Source: Cryptomeria japonica
Taxonomy: Eukaryota > Streptophyta > Pinopsida > Cupressales > Cupressaceae
Assembly (NCBI RefSeq): GCF_030272615.1
Contig: NC_081410.1
Span: 510,257,442 to 510,321,441, forward strand
DNA: 64,000 bases
Reading direction: 5' to 3'
Positions 1 to 11,631 of the stretch are shown here, in pieces. Made by a program: the position numbers and the translations under genes. The notes under the pieces are model-generated. The model was not told where the DNA came from, did no database searches, and worked only from the letters and a program-made list of their open reading frames with translations. How positions within the stretch are numbered: position 1 is the first letter of the stretch; the number at the start of each line of letters is the position of its first letter.

Positions 1-330
1 TGAAATCTTTAAAAGCTGGAAATGCTAGGAACATCTGGATTGCCTCCATTCTTGCAACCAGGGAATAAGTCTCATCAAAGCCAATTCCCTCAATCTAAGG
101 GTATCCTTTGCAAACCAACCTTGTCTTATTTCTTATAAATTTACCATCTTCTTTTGGAATACCCATTTAGTACTGATCACATTCTTGTATTCCAAGCTAC
201 TGACTAACTCCCATGTTTGGTTTTTATCAATATGATATAATTCCTCTTTCATTGCCTTCATCCAATTCTAATCTTTGCAGGCTTCCTCTACTATCTTTGG
301 CTTAGTTTTAGATAGAAAACACAACAAGGC
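1..330 (-). pseudogene. copia-A reverse transcriptase, N-terminal fragment (RVT_2)
   Basis: Minus-strand translation with interruptions reads a WVF block (about 165-125), then GFDETYSLVARMEAIQMFLA (about 83-25), the usual opening of copia RT (normally D-E-T-[YF]-S-P-V-A-R-[LM]-E-A-I-R). The SP of the motif reads SL here. The catalytic YVDD part falls beyond the window. Stops in the first half show it is not translated as one piece. It continues the same pol polyprotein as the integrase fragment to its right. Confidence 0.8.
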
Positions 331-363
331 CTATTCTTGTGTTGATTTGCTTCTTGTGATCAA

Positions 364-1584
364 TCATTTTCTCTCTTCTCTAATGATTTGTTTTTCTGAG
401 TGATTCTTCTTAACATACCTTGGTGTTTTGGATGCAGATGCTAGAGCATCTTGATCATTCTTTTCTTTTCTCCTAGTTTCTTCCTTTCTTTCCTTTTCTG
501 CGGACTCATCTGCATCATATCCTGCTGCTATTTCTGACTCTTTTGAAGTGTTCTCATCAACTTTTACACTTTCACTTTCAACAATCTTATTCAATCTTTT
601 ATTAAAACATTGATATGCTTTTCTCTTTGTTGAGAAACCCAAGAATATGCCCCCATCTTCTCTATTGTCAAACTTTCCAAGATTATCCTCATCTCTCCTA
701 ATATAGCACTTGCTTTGAAAAAATTTCAAATATTTTAATATCGGAGTTTTGCCATACCATAGTTCATAAGATGTCCTACCATACTTCCTCTGGTACAAAT
801 TTATGTTAAGTGTGTATACTGTTGTGTGAATTGCTTCTCTCCAATACACTTTCGATAACTCTAATCTATTTATCACAGTTCTAGTTGGTTCTTGTATAGT
901 TCGGTTCATCCTTTCAACTACGCCATTCTGTTGTGGTGTCTAGGGGGGGGATAATTGTCTTTTGATGCCATGTTTCTCACAAAATTTATTAAACTCATTC
1001 GAGATGAATTATACTCCTCTGTTAGACCTTAAGCACTTGATTTTCTTGTCAACTTCATTCTCAACTTTTGCCTTGAATATCTTGAACTTTTCTAATGCTT
1101 CAAATTTTTCTCTGAGAAATTCAGCCCAAGTCATTCAAGAATAATCATCAATCAATAACATGAAATACCTCTCACCTTGCAAGCTTCTTATCCAAGTTGG
1201 ACCACAAATATCTATGTGAAACAAATCTAGGAATCTAGTGGATGAGTACACCTTTCCTCTGAATGTGCTTCTAGTTTGCTTTCCTATTTGACATTCCCTA
1301 CAGATATTGTTCTTTAGTTTAGACAATCTAGGCAAGTCTCTTACTACACTCTTCAAACTAATTTGTACCAAGTTATCAAAGTCGATATGACACATCCTTC
1401 GATGCCATAACCAGTTGTCATCAAGTTGTAATATCAAACAATGTTTTGTAGTTCCTTCCAATTGGTACATATTTTCATTTGTCCTTCTTCCAGTTGCAAT
1501 AATTGTTCCAAAATCCCTCTGAATCTCACTTCTGTTGTCCTGAAAAAAAAATATTGTATCCATTTTCGCACATATGTCCGACAC
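364..1584 (-). pseudogene. copia-A GAG-pre-integrase and integrase
   Basis: The upstream half (1584-1135) holds the GAG-pre-integrase/zinc-binding region with LWHRRMCHIDFDNL and C-R-E-C-Q-I-G-K, then the integrase start FHIDICGPTWIRSLQGERYF with the first catalytic Asp. The middle (about 1130-910) reads CLRSNRGV followed by a stop, so the second catalytic Asp is replaced by Asn (family consensus SD-x-GG-E-F). The Glu motif reads GVVERMN near 920-900. The downstream half (909-364) carries YELWYGKTP and GIFLGFSTKRKAYQCFN, the C-terminal integrase signature of copia elements, then an acidic linker towards RT. The lost Asp and internal stops make it non-functional. Confidence 0.88.
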
Positions 1585-1858
1585 TTGAGAGATTGTGATG
1601 CAAACCCTTCACATAATAAACATTGTCAGTGTTATGCTTCCCATCAAAAGTAATTGAACCAATACCAATGATTTGTGTTGTCTGATCATCTCCAAATCTA
1701 ACTAAACCTCCATCATATCTTTCAAGTTTTATGAATTTACTTTTATCGCCAGTCATATGATTTGAACATCCACTATCAATCAACCATGCATTCTTATCTC
1801 TTCTAGCATGAAATTCTTTAGCAATAGTCTTAGATATATCATACTTAAGAAACATCAT
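1526..1858 (-). pseudogene. copia-A aspartic protease
   Basis: The segment reads AWLIDSGCSNHMTGD; D-S-G is the retropepsin active site and C-S-N-H-M-T is the usual copia continuation. It runs on into GSITFDGKHNTDNVYYVKGLHHNLSSV, the typical end of copia protease before the GAG-pre-integrase region, and overlaps the next open stretch by a frame change near 1526-1584. In a live element it would cleave the gag-pol polyprotein inside the virus-like particle. This copy is separated from gag and integrase by frame breaks. Confidence 0.85.
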
Positions 1859-2760
1859 TTTCTACCAAAAACAAACAATCATCATCCAAAATACCAGTAT
1901 CATCCTTAACATAATATTCCTTCTTATTGAACTTTCCCTTGTTTTCCTTAAACTTTTGTCTATTTTTGTTTTTCAAACATCTAGTTGCAATATGACCAAT
2001 CTTACCACATCTAAAACATTTAAAGGGTAACATACCTTTGTATTTGTTAGTGCCTTTCTTCAACTTTCTTACAAAGTTTGCTTCTACCTCTTCTGGGATT
2101 CCCTCATCATCCGGACTGTCTTCAAATGCCTTGAATGTGGTTTTTGATTTGTCTTTATCCTTTTCAAATTTCCTTACTTCAAAAGTAGTCAGGGTACCAA
2201 ACAATTGCTTTCTGGTGAATATCTTTGAGTCATAAGTTTCTTCAATTGAAGAGATCTTGTCACTATAGCTTACCAGTGTCATTAGAATTTTGTCAATCTT
2301 CATCGCTCAAAGTACCTCTAAGTTATTTGATCTCATTTACTGCGGTATCCACTTTTTCAAAGTAGCTCACAATATCTTCTCGTTCTGCCATCCTCAGGTT
2401 TTCCTATCTTCTCTTAGCAATTAACCTCTTTGTTAGCCTGACGCTTCCATTCCCTTCATAGATGTCTTTTAACTTCTGTCAAACCTCATAAGTAGTATTC
2501 AAAGAGATAACCTTAGTCAATTCATTTTTTTATAATGCAAGTTGAATATATCATACCTTTCTTTTTCATTTTCTTCATAAGCTTGAATCTCATCCGGAGT
2601 ATTGAGTCCATTCGTTGGTAGAACATACTTAGTCTCCACATCCTTCCAAGTGTTGTAACATAGAGAAACCAAATAACCTATCATCTTTACTTTCTAGAAA
2701 CTATAATAAGATCCTTCAAAGGTAGGAATTGATAACTTGTCTGCCATCGAATCAGGATCT
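1845..2760 (-). pseudogene. copia-A Gag with zinc knuckle
   Basis: The better-preserved 3' half (2303-1845) has a lysine-rich linker and the nucleic-acid-binding knuckle CFRCGKIGHIATRC (C-x2-C-x4-H-x4-C, intact) near 2020-1975. Upstream, from 2760 to 2304, the minus strand translates piecewise into a UBN2-like gag sequence (near its start IPTFEGSYYSF, then ENEKERYDIFNLHYKKMN) with several stops. Gag would form the cytoplasmic particle and bind element RNA. The start lies just after the primer site, as expected. Confidence 0.8.
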
Positions 2761-2795
2761 ACCTCAAGTGGTTAATCTCTATATCAAGGAACCAT

Positions 2796-2810
2796 GGCTC
2801 TGATACCAAT
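2796..2810 (-). other. Primer binding site of copia-A
   Basis: The minus strand reads ATTGGTATCAGAGCC immediately downstream of the 5' LTR. TGGTATCAGAGC is complementary to the 3' end of plant initiator tRNA-Met, the usual primer for copia elements. It fixes both the element's orientation and the LTR boundary at 2811. Confidence 0.9.
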
Positions 2811-3730
2811 TACTAAATATCTAGGCAACTAAGAGGGGGGAGTGAATCAGTTGACAACAAATTTAACTTTTTAACTTTAATGCACAAATCTAGAATATTA
2901 AGTAGAATTAACACAATTAGGAAACACATGCAAAAAATTTATTAGACACAAGAAACACCAAAATTTACCTAGAAAACCTAAGAAGGGAAAACCCATGGAG
3001 AATACTAATTCTAAATGTATAAACACTGGTTAAGGTGACACGAGTTAAGGTGATTTTTACAAAGGATGGCTCACTAGCAATGTGCTCACTATTGGTGGGC
3101 TCGCCACCTTGAAAGGATCACTACCTATATGCTCACTACAAATGGGTTCAATACCCTAAAAGGCTCACTGTTGAAGAAGAAAGAAATTCAAGGAGAATCC
3201 ACCACAAGAAAAACATAGTTTGTACTGTCAGAATTGCTTCCAATAAAAATCTCACACAATCACTGGATTCCTTCAATCTCGCATGTCTTCAACACAAAAT
3301 CCATATATAAAATCATCAAATCAAGCTCCTATATATACTATTTCTAGAAATCATAATTCTTAATTTCAGTTGAGACATAGATCTAAAACGGGTCTCCACT
3401 AAACATTCTAGTGGTGGCAAGGAATGAAAAGTGGATCATATCAAACAGTTCCTCAAAATGCTACATACAGCACTGAGGTCAAACCTAAGATGCATAGGCA
3501 CGCTATACAATCTCAATATCCAGTCTAAGGCCTCGAGCTCCGGATGACTCTAGACCAAATGATAATACAAAAAAACATCTTCTGAGGTACCAAACGCATC
3601 CGATGAAATTGGGAAACCTTCAATCAGATAACATACCTAAAATGAACACTCCTGCTCATCATACCACATCTAGACTTAATCTGGACCAAAGGATTTGACA
3701 TCAATGACAACACATAAATTAATGCTAACA
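2811..3730 (-). repeat. 5' LTR of copia-A (920 bp)
   Basis: On the minus strand the LTR opens with TGTTAGCATT (3730 downwards) and runs to the primer site. Its expected terminal CA reads TA at 2811-2812, a likely point mutation. A TATA-box-like TATATATAGGAG on the minus strand near 3340-3329 is a plausible LTR promoter. The run of G/C followed by TGAATCAGTTGACAA near the inner end is shared in style with the other copia LTRs here. The partner LTR is outside the window, so age cannot be judged. Confidence 0.85.
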
Positions 3731-3751
3731 TATATAATATATAATATGTTA

Positions 3752-3754
<3 letters not shown>

Positions 3755-3841
<87 letters not shown>
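3755..3841. repeat. (TA)n microsatellite
   Basis: An almost perfect run of about 43 TA dinucleotides lies between the outer end of copia-A and the truncated start of LINE-1. The DNA from 3731 to 3754 is also AT-only in large part. Length here may be affected by assembly slippage. Confidence 0.95.
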
Positions 3842-3844
<3 letters not shown>

Positions 3845-5331
3845 CCAAACATAGTGGTTCATTTTTAGTGGATGGTTACTCCCTTATTTGGTTGCCTTCT
3901 AAGTCAAGATAGTATTTAGTAAAGAATGGGTATGCTCTTTTAGATCCCAATTTGCCTTGTGATAATTCTAGAGCTTTCTACTTTTTTTGGTCTACTACTA
4001 TTTCACCCAAGGTTGGAGCCTTTTCTTGGTTGGCATCATCAAGTAGAATCCTTACATTTGATAGACTATCCAAGCTATCTATTTCCATTCCTTTTCTTTG
4101 TCCCCTTTGAAAGATTGCATTCAAATCCATTGATCATTTACTTCTCCATTATTCTTTTTCCAAGCTGGTTTGGTCCTTGCTTTAGAATAAGTTAAATTGG
4201 TATGCACCATTGCCATTTTCTCTTGTTGTTGTCTTTCAATCTTGGTTGGGATTGTATAAAAAAGTATTTTATGGTCAGTTTCTCCAGTTGCCTTGATTTA
4301 GGGTCTTTGGTGGGAGATATATAAGAGGATTTTTAGAAAAAAGGAAGCCTCAAAGGACCAAGTTATTCAGATTGTTGAGCAGTCAATCTCTGAGGTAGTT
4401 AATGCTTATAGTTCCAAAGTTAAAACTTTATCATCAAGATTTTCTTCTTGGGATTCAGAGATTCTTAACAAATAGAAAGGTATTTATCTTCCTTTCAAAG
4501 GATCTTTGATGCATAATCAGTTCATTCATGTTAATAGGAAGGAGATATGCTGGAAGCCTTCAGATTATCATTTATTCAAGCTCAATTTTGATGGAGCTAC
4601 TAAGGGGAATCCAGAGCTTTCTAGAGTTGGCTCCATGATTTGTGATTCAAAGGGGTTTGTTTTAAAAGCTAAAGTTGCCCACATTTTGAATGGATCAAAT
4701 AATGTTGTAGAAGCCATAGCCTTAGTGTTTGGTCTTAGACTCGTTGTTCAAATGGGTGTCTCTAAGTTAATCATAAAGGGAGACTCTATGGTTATAATTT
4801 TGGCTTTAAAAAAGATAGATAGTCTAGATTGGAAAATCAAGTATATTCTTAAAGAGGTTTGGGTAATTCTATCTACTTTTTTAGACTATGAGGTTATTCA
4901 CCATTATAGTTAGGCTAATGCATTGGCATTGGTAGATGCATTAGCAAATAGAGGACGAAATCCAACTTTTTCAGAGATGGAGTATACAAAGGAATCTTTT
5001 TTATTAGTAGAGGATTTGGCCATAGTTCTTTGGGGTGACAAGCATTCCATTTAATGCCTCTCTATAATGGAAAGTTTTCAAATTTGATTGCTTTCACCTT
5101 TTTCTAGATTACACTCTTTTCTAGAAAATAGAGTCTAACTATGTCAGGTAGGAGTTTGTTTTGGCAAACATTTTGGTTCTAGATCCATTTGTAGATATGA
5201 TCTCCATCACAACAAAGCATGGGTAGGTTGATTGTTCCTGATGTGGTACTTGAGAAAAAATCTAGAGTATGTAAGTGTTTGATGTAATATAATTTGGTCT
5301 GGTGAATGAAAATTGTCGCTTCTTTCAAAAA
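3842..5331 (+). mobile_element. LINE-1: 5'-truncated plant LINE, 3' part only
   Basis: Only the last part of ORF2 remains: zf-RVT region, linker and RNase H, then a 3' untranslated region ending near 5331 in TGAATGAAAATTGTCGCTTC and a short A-run, the style of 3' end seen in plant L1-like LINEs. The 5' boundary coincides with the (TA)n tract, as expected for incomplete target-primed reverse transcription or for later slippage. No ORF3 follows the RNase H, unlike LINE-2, -3 and -4. No clear target duplication is visible. Confidence 0.8.
3950..5000 (+). pseudogene. LINE-1 ORF2 remnant: zf-RVT and RNase H
   Basis: The zf-RVT part (about 4000-4200) reads PKVGAFSWLASSSRIL and SIDHLLLHYSFSKLVWSLL in a frame that is repeatedly stopped; the conserved Cys before the first segment is lost to a stop. 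The RNase H part (4506-4913, reading on past a TAG to about 4960) shows NFDGATKGNP, NVVEAIAL, IKGDSMVII and a D in VDALAN, i.e. the D-E-D-D set of the RVT_3 family. In a live LINE this domain would remove the RNA template after target-primed reverse transcription in the nucleus. Confidence 0.82.
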
Positions 5332-6018
5332 GAGTTAGCAACATTGGTATATTTCCTCTCTCCCCAATTAATGGTGAATATCTCAAGGGTCTTTATGGCT
5401 CTTCACAACCTGCTCATGCACAGGCTGGTGGCAACATCCCAACACTATTCTCTTTTTCTAGGTGAGACATGATACAAATGGTCTTGGTGCAGACCATTTA
5501 GCGATTTGTTCTGACAAGGGTAAAGCTCAAGTTCATGAGGAAGTTGCAGAGTCCTCTCATGTTTATGGGTGAAGTTTATTTTGAGTGAGATGTTCTTTTT
5601 GGGGTCATGATATCTCCTAATATATCTGGTCTTTATAGGGCCTCCAAGATGCTCCTATATTAGTCTAGTATTTTGTATCCTACTCTATTTAGATGCTTGA
5701 GTGCATAGTGGCTCATTTTGGTTTGTTGTTCTATAAATCCTCATGACTCTCTATATTTTGTACTTTTTACTATTATTAATTTAAATATTCAGGTCTTATT
5801 AGTATATTATTAATATATTATATATTATATAATATATAATAATATTGATATATAAGATATAAAAATATATATTATATATTAATATTATAATATATTAATA
5901 TATTATTAAAATACATTATTATATATTAATAATATGTATTATTAATATATAATAAGATGAAAATGTTAAAAAAAGGTATCAAATATCCAATACCTGTGCG
6001 TATTTTAAACCTGAACTG
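5332..6018. other. Unassigned DNA, AT-rich right half
   Basis: No convincing coding frame. From about 5770 to 5960 the sequence is almost pure A/T with irregular TAATATAT runs. The left half ends near 5760-5790 in TTGTACTTTTTACTATTATT, a style also seen at LINE 3' ends, so this could be an older LINE 3' untranslated region. I could not confirm that. Confidence 0.5.
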
Positions 6019-6024
6019 TGCCCG

Positions 6025-7456
6025 GATGGTATGATGAAGAATAAGTATCCGGTGTAATATTGAGAGGGGGGTGTGAATCAGTATATTGAAAAACTAATAC
6101 AAAGTTCCCAAACTCAAACTCAGTCAAACAAAGTAAACATATCTCATTCAAAATCAATATTCATAAGAATACTTGACATCAACTAGTTTGACTGTTATGA
6201 CAACTTTAATAGTAAACACCTTCAATCTTGTAAACATCAACAATGCTTAATCATAGCTCAACATATTCATCTCTCAATGCTTCTACTTAACATGCCTTAT
6301 CGGAAGTTAACCAAATCAACAAATAAGATCATAGCCACAAAAGTATTCACCACTTGACACAAATATTTATACATGGAAAACCCAAATAGGTAAAAGCCAT
6401 GATGAGATTGGACTCACAAGGATAGCTATCTGAACTCTTTTGAAGTTATCCCTATTAGGATCCAAAGCCTGTTAAAGATTTATAGTAAGTCCTGTTAAGA
6501 ACTAATTCCGGTTAGGAATTACCTGGTTAAGGGATTTACAAATATGCCTTGATGAAAAGCATAATACCCTATTAGGAGTAACCTCACTGGAGGATTTAAT
6601 AATCCAAGGTAATGGACCACCTTGTTAGAGGATTTAATGAGTAACCAAGCTTGTTAGAGCTTACCCAGTTAAGGGATTTTACTTATGTTGTAATTGTTAG
6701 AAAACAACAGGTTTTCTTGATCTATCCGAGTAGCACTATATTTGCTTGATTAGATCCTTCTAAGCTTCAATCTTCCTTCACTCAAAGTGTAGATCCATTC
6801 ACTGGTTGGGAAATTTCACACTGAACAGGTTTTCTACCAATCTTGCAAACAACCTTTACAAACAACTTCATCAACCTTAAATACAAATCAATTAGGTCGG
6901 TAACACAACAAAATCGTAATTCTCATCATTGAGATTACAAACAAGTTGGTTCAATTTTGACCATTAGAAATCATGACAATTTCTTCACATTCTTCAAGAT
7001 AGCTCCATGATCACCGCTCCATTGGACTTTGTAACTCATCACACGTTGTGCATTAAATGCAATCCATTTTGTTCCTTCCCTAGACAATAAGGAAATGCGC
7101 CAAACCAATTTGAATTTATCCTCATACAATGATTACATGTGTCTCCATTATTACCACTCATCAGATAATAAAGAAACAAACTTGATCAGTTAGGATTTAA
7201 CAGCTGATAGGGTTTACCGGTTACATTACATAGAAAGGTTTAACCCTTTACACCGGTTCATCGGTTCAACTCACAAACTTTACATACTGGTTTACAACAT
7301 CTTCCACAAATCTCTTCTTATCAGTTACTAGCCAATATCAAAAACAAAAATATTAGCAATAACATGAATACCTTTTACCGGTTCAATTAACATCAATGAC
7401 AACATATCATTAATGTGATCTCTATGCAAAATGCCAACAAACTCAAAATTCCATCA
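6025..7456 (-). repeat. 3' LTR of copia-B (about 1.43 kb)
   Basis: Aligns along its length with 18033-19477. On the minus strand it opens TGATGGAATT (7456 downwards), directly after a purine-rich tract AAAGGTGGGGAT (7457-7468) that serves as the polypurine tract. It ends at 6025 in ACCATC rather than a canonical CA. It contains repeated short CCGGTT/AACCGG motifs around 6480-6680 and 7200-7400. A TATTTAAGG on the minus strand near 6885 could be the TATA box (shared with the other LTR). Confidence 0.9.
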
Positions 7457-7799
7457 ATCCCCACCTTTGGCATTAATGGCAATACAAATATCAATGCCTT
7501 TGATTGCTGTTGAGATTGGTGAATAGGAATCATGGTTTACATTACCAGGTATTCACCTTTCTCTATGTGTCTTCAGCCTATCGCTTGTGAATAGGAATCC
7601 TAGTTTACATTACCAAGTATTCACCTTATCAGACACATAATTCTTCTACTCATTCACATAATTCTTCTCCCCCTTTGACAACAATGCCAAAGTTAAAGTA
7701 AAACATGTAATTCTGCTCTCACTGTGCATCAACAACATTCTGTAACTTGATGCTCCCCCTGTGGAATACATCCACTTCTCCATCAATCCATGTAAAATT

Positions 7800-8600
7800 C
7801 AAAAAGTGGTTTAGGGATTGATGCAATCAACATCGTGCTCAACTAACTTCATGAAGAGGGACAACCCCCAATTAACTTTTGAGATACTCGAAAGTTGTCT
7901 TAGGCAGAGGTTTGGTAAAGATATCTGCAAGCCACTCCTTGGTAGAAACATGCTCCAAGATAACATCTTTACTTTGAACTTTTTACCTCAAGAAGTGATA
8001 TTCAATTCAATGTGCTTAGTCCTTGCATGTGAAATGGGATTTTTAGAGATGTTTATTTCACTTGTATTATCACCAAAAATCTTAATAGGTTCTGAGATTT
8101 TCATCTTCAAACATTCCAAAATGTGCCTCATCCACATAGCTTTTGTGCAATTCATATAAGCTACTACATATTCAACTTCAATAGTAGATTGTGAAGTGCA
8201 ACTCTTCTTTTTACTACTTCATGAGACTAGCCTTCCTCCTAGAAAGAATGCTCCACTGGTAGTACTATTTCAGTCATCAATATTTCCTGCCCAATCAGGA
8301 TCTGTGTATGCCTTCAAGTCAAAATCTCTACCATATGGATACCATAATCGATAGTCAATAGTACCTTTTAGATATCTAAAAAATCTCTTAGTTGCCATCA
8401 GATGTGCCTCCTTTGGATTCTTCTAAAATCTAGCAACAATACCAACTGCATGGGCAATATCCGGTCAACTATGAACAACATAGTGTAATTTGCCAATCAT
8501 TGACCTGTATTCATTTTCATCTACAGACTTAGATGCATCTTCCTTGGACAATTTACAACCTGTAACCATTGGGGTTCCAATTGGTTTATAGTCACTCATA
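7800..8600 (-). pseudogene. copia-B RNase H
   Basis: Minus-strand translation gives, in order, SMIGKLHYVVHS, RYLKGTIDYRLWY, LKAYTDPDWAGN (catalytic Asp), SSKKKSCTSQSTIEVEYVV (catalytic Glu) and HARTKHIELN. This is the order and spacing of Ty1/copia RNase H. The familiar A-D-x-L-T-K block after it is degraded. Several in-frame stops interrupt the sequence. It lies at the end of pol, just before the polypurine tract. Confidence 0.85.
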
Positions 8601-9599
8601 CCGAGTCTTGAAAACCTCCTTCACATACTTGGATTGAGTAATGAAAATACCATTCTTCATCTGTTGTATCTGTAAGCCTATGAAATTTTTTATTTCCTCT
8701 ACTAATGACATCTCAAATTCATTCTTCATTTCATTTACAAAACAATTACTCATGTCATCATTACCTCCAAATATAATGTCATCTACAAATACTTCACTGA
8801 CCAGCATATCATCTCCTTCAGACTTGAGATAAATGTTGTTGTCATCACTGGTTCTAGAAAAGCCTATCTTTATCATATGAGTATGAAGTCGTTCATAACA
8901 TGCTCTGGGTGCTTGCCTTAATCCATACAAATCTTTATGCAATTTTCATACCATGTCTTCCTTATCTGTCAATTCATAACCATCAAGTTGCTCTATATAA
9001 GCCTCTTCTTCCTGTATCCCATTCAAGTATGCATACTTTACATCCATCTAGTATACCTTGAACTTGTTATGAGCTGCAAATACAATTAGTGTTCTGACAC
9101 CTTCCAGTCTTGCTACTGGAGAAAAAGTTTCTCCATAGTCTTCTCCTTATCCTTGTGCATAACCTTTGCGTACTAATCTTGCCTTATTGCAAACTACAAC
9201 ACCATCTTCATTTAACATGTTTCTGAACACCCATTTAGTACCTATAACATTCTTGTTTACCGGTCGAGGTACCAAGGTCCAAATGTTGTTCTTCTCAATT
9301 CGTTCCAACTCCTCCTCCATAGCTTTCACCCAATGATCATCACCAAATGACTCAGCATTTCTAGGTTCAAAGGTGGATATCATGCAAGATTTCTCTCTTA
9401 TTCTCCTTCTAGTTAGTACTCCAGCATCCTTATCCCCAATTATCTGTTCAGGACTATGATTCAGTCTCACATACCTAGGAATAACATGATTATTCTCTTC
9501 AGGTTCAACTTCTTCATTGTCATCTTCCTTTGAATTTATTTGTTCCGGTTGAACAAGTACATCAGGATTTTCTTTACCAGTTTCAGGTTCCAAAAGCAA
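8592..9599 (-). pseudogene. copia-B reverse transcriptase (RVT_2)
   Basis: The N-terminal part (9599-9147) has an acidic linker, then RYVRLNHSPEQIIGD, WVKAMEEELERIEKNNIW and TKWVFRNMLNEDG. The middle contains YGETFSPVARLEGVRTLI and an MDVKYAYLNG block interrupted by stops. The C-terminal part (8942-8592) has LHKDLYGLRQAPRACYERLH and EVFVDDIIFGG, with the polymerase motif as F-V-D-D where the family has Y-V-D-D. Stop codons near 9150, 9060 and 8945 break the frame. It would copy element RNA in the particle. Confidence 0.9.
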
Positions 9600-9639
9600 A
9601 ATGCAAGGATCTTCATCATTCTTCTCAAAACTGGTTCCT

Positions 9640-10400
9640 TCTGAAATTTCAATACATTCATCTACACGAACATCAGCACTCTCGACAATTTTCTGTGTCT
9701 GGTTGTTGAAGCACTTATAGGCCTTACTCTTGGTGGAATAGCCAAGAAATATGCCTTCATCACTCTTAGCTTCAAACTTGCTTATGTAATCACCTCTTTA
9801 AATAAAACATTTGCTACCAAATATTTTAAAATAGCTAACATCAGGTAATCTCCCATACCAGTACTCATATGGGGTCTTGTCCTTACCTCTTTTCACCAGA
9901 AATCGGTTCATTGTGTAGACAACTGTACTTACTGCTTCTTTCCATAAAGTTTTTGCTACACCTCCTTGTATCAACATAGTCCTAGCAGTTTCAACCACTG
10001 ACCAGTTGTTTCTCTCTGCTATACCATTCTATTGTGGTGTCCCTGGTGTAGAAAGTTTCCATTTGATACCATTATCATCACAATATTTAGTGAACTCTGC
10101 AGAAGTGAATTCACCACCTTAATCTGTTCTTAGACATTTTATCTTTTTGCCACTCTTTTTCTCATATAAGGCTCTAAATGCCTTGAATTTACCAAAAAAT
10201 TCATTCTTATCCTTCAAGAATGTGACACACATCATCCTTGAACAATCATCAATGAAGATCATGAAGTATATGTCACCTTGAATGCTTCTTGTTCTTATCG
10301 GTCCACATAGGTCTGTATGAACTAAATCTAACAAGTTCTCTGTTGAGAAGGACTTGCTCTTGAAAGTTGAAGAAGTCATCTTTCCTAACTAACATTGTTT
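9640..10400 (-). pseudogene. copia-B integrase
   Basis: The catalytic D-D-E triad is still readable: LVHTDLCGP near 10340-10310, CLRTD followed by a stop and GGEF near 10130-10105, and NGIAERNN near 10030-10005. Downstream come KTPYEYWYGRLPDVSYFKIFG and GIFLGYSTKSKAYKCFN, the C-terminal copia integrase signature, then a linker towards RT. Stops at about 10117, 10032 and 9798 break it into open pieces. It would insert the cDNA and make the short target duplication seen at the ends of this element. Confidence 0.88.
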
Positions 10401-10775
10401 ACAAAGAGTATTAACCGGTTTGTCTAGCTAAGGCAGACTTCTTACTGTCTTAGACTTGCTTACTTTAACAATATTGTCAAAATTTATTTGACAAAATCTC
10501 CTATGTCAAGGTCATCTATCATCTAATTTTGTAATCAAACAGTTGCTAACTTTAGGATTGAGATGAAATAGATTACCTCTAGTTTGTTTCCCGTTTGCAA
10601 TCAATTCACCTTTGTTGTGAAAGATTTTGCATATACCATTTCTAAACTCCAGTGGGTATCCGTTGTCATTAAGTTGTGCCACACTTAATAGATTGTGCTT
10701 TAGGCCTTCAACCCAATAGACATAATCAACACTGGTATTCCCATTAAGATAAATAACTACCTTACCTTTTACCAT
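10400..10775 (-). pseudogene. copia-B GAG-pre-integrase region
   Basis: The segment 10775-10512 reads DYVYWVEGLKHNLLSVAQL and continues with GICKIFHNKGELIANGKQTRGNLFHL, the usual bridge from protease to integrase. The following HHCC zinc-binding region (10510-10400) is badly degraded but still gives RFCQINFDNIVK and C-L-Q-C-related residues. Protease and integrase flank it in the expected order. Confidence 0.75.
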
Positions 10776-10779
10776 ATAG

Positions 10780-11039
10780 GGTGACTCATTGCCAAATCTG
10801 ACAACACCGCCATCAAATTCCTTTAAGGAATGAAATTTTCTCTAATCACTGGTCATGTGATGTGAACAACCACTATCAATGATCCAATCATCAGAGTTAT
10901 CCACTTTGGATACTAGTGCCCTCTGATATGATATTTCTTCCTTAATTGCTACAAACACAATATCTTCACTAGAATCATCATCAGTAATACCACTGCCAAT
11001 AACTACAAGACAATCTCTCTTGCCTTTACCCTTGTACAT
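10780..11039 (-). pseudogene. copia-B aspartic protease
   Basis: The sequence WIIDSGCSHHMTSD at about 10895-10845 carries the D-S-G active-site triad and the C-S-H-H-M-T continuation characteristic of copia retropepsins. It is preceded by an acidic stretch (DDDSSEDIVFVAIKEE). A stop directly after MTSD separates it from the rest of the protease domain, which continues in the next segment towards 10780. Confidence 0.85.
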
Positions 11040-11625
11040 CTTAAATTTGTCTCTCTTGTAATCATTTTCACCATTAGGACAGTTTGTTGCTATATGACCA
11101 ATCTTGTTTCCTGCAAAACATTTTAAAGGTAGCTTACCTCTATATTTACCAGTGCCTCTAGGCAGTCATTTTGCCAACAATGCTTCAAGTTCCACTAATT
11201 TGTCTTCATCATCAACATCTTTGCTGGATCTAGATTCATAACAATGGCTGATATCTCTATTTCTTCTCACAGATGGGTTAGAGATAGAAGCTCTAAATGA
11301 AGATTTTGATTTCTGTACACTACCATCATAGCCATTTAGTTCAAAAGTAGTAAGTTTTCCAATAATAGAGTCAAGAGTTACCTTTGTCTTATCAATCGAT
11401 TTCAGCTCCTAAATAGCTACAACTTGGATAGCATATACCGGTAGGAGGGTTCACAATACCTTAGTGATTACTCTAACATCTTCCACTTTCCCTCCTGCAC
11501 TCTTTATCTCTCCAACTATCTCTTTAATCCTTTGACAATACTGCTGGATGTTTTCACCTTCAGACATTCTCATGTCATCAAACTTGCCTCTTAAAATCTC
11601 CTCTTTGGCAATCTCAACATGTTCA
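11040..11625 (-). pseudogene. copia-B Gag, C-terminal part with damaged zinc knuckle
   Basis: The minus strand reads EEILRGKFDDMRMSEGEN near 11610-11550, the usual UBN2 gag core, and a knuckle near 11125-11080 that reads CFAGNKIGHIATNC. The second Cys of the C-x2-C-x4-H-x4-C knuckle has become Gly, so RNA binding would be lost. The fragment stops at 11625 where LINE-2 begins; the remainder of Gag lies at 17671-17990. Confidence 0.82.
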
Positions 11626-11631
11626 AAAATG

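Larger units (their letters stand above)
1..3730 (-). mobile_element. Ty1/copia LTR retrotransposon, copia-A, 3' part outside window
   Basis: Read on the minus strand the order is 5' LTR (2811-3730), primer binding site, gag, protease, GAG-pre-integrase, integrase, then the start of reverse transcriptase at the window edge. Protease-integrase-RT order is diagnostic of Ty1/copia. The rest of RT, RNase H and the 3' LTR lie to the left of position 1. Several stop codons and frame changes separate the domains, so this copy is dead. On its right it abuts AT-rich DNA and a (TA)n tract. No target duplication can be tested because the other end is missing. Confidence 0.93.

Noticed and set aside
7818-8159. 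113-codon plus-strand frame
   Set aside because: Opposite the copia-B RNase H, which is supported by motifs on the minus strand.
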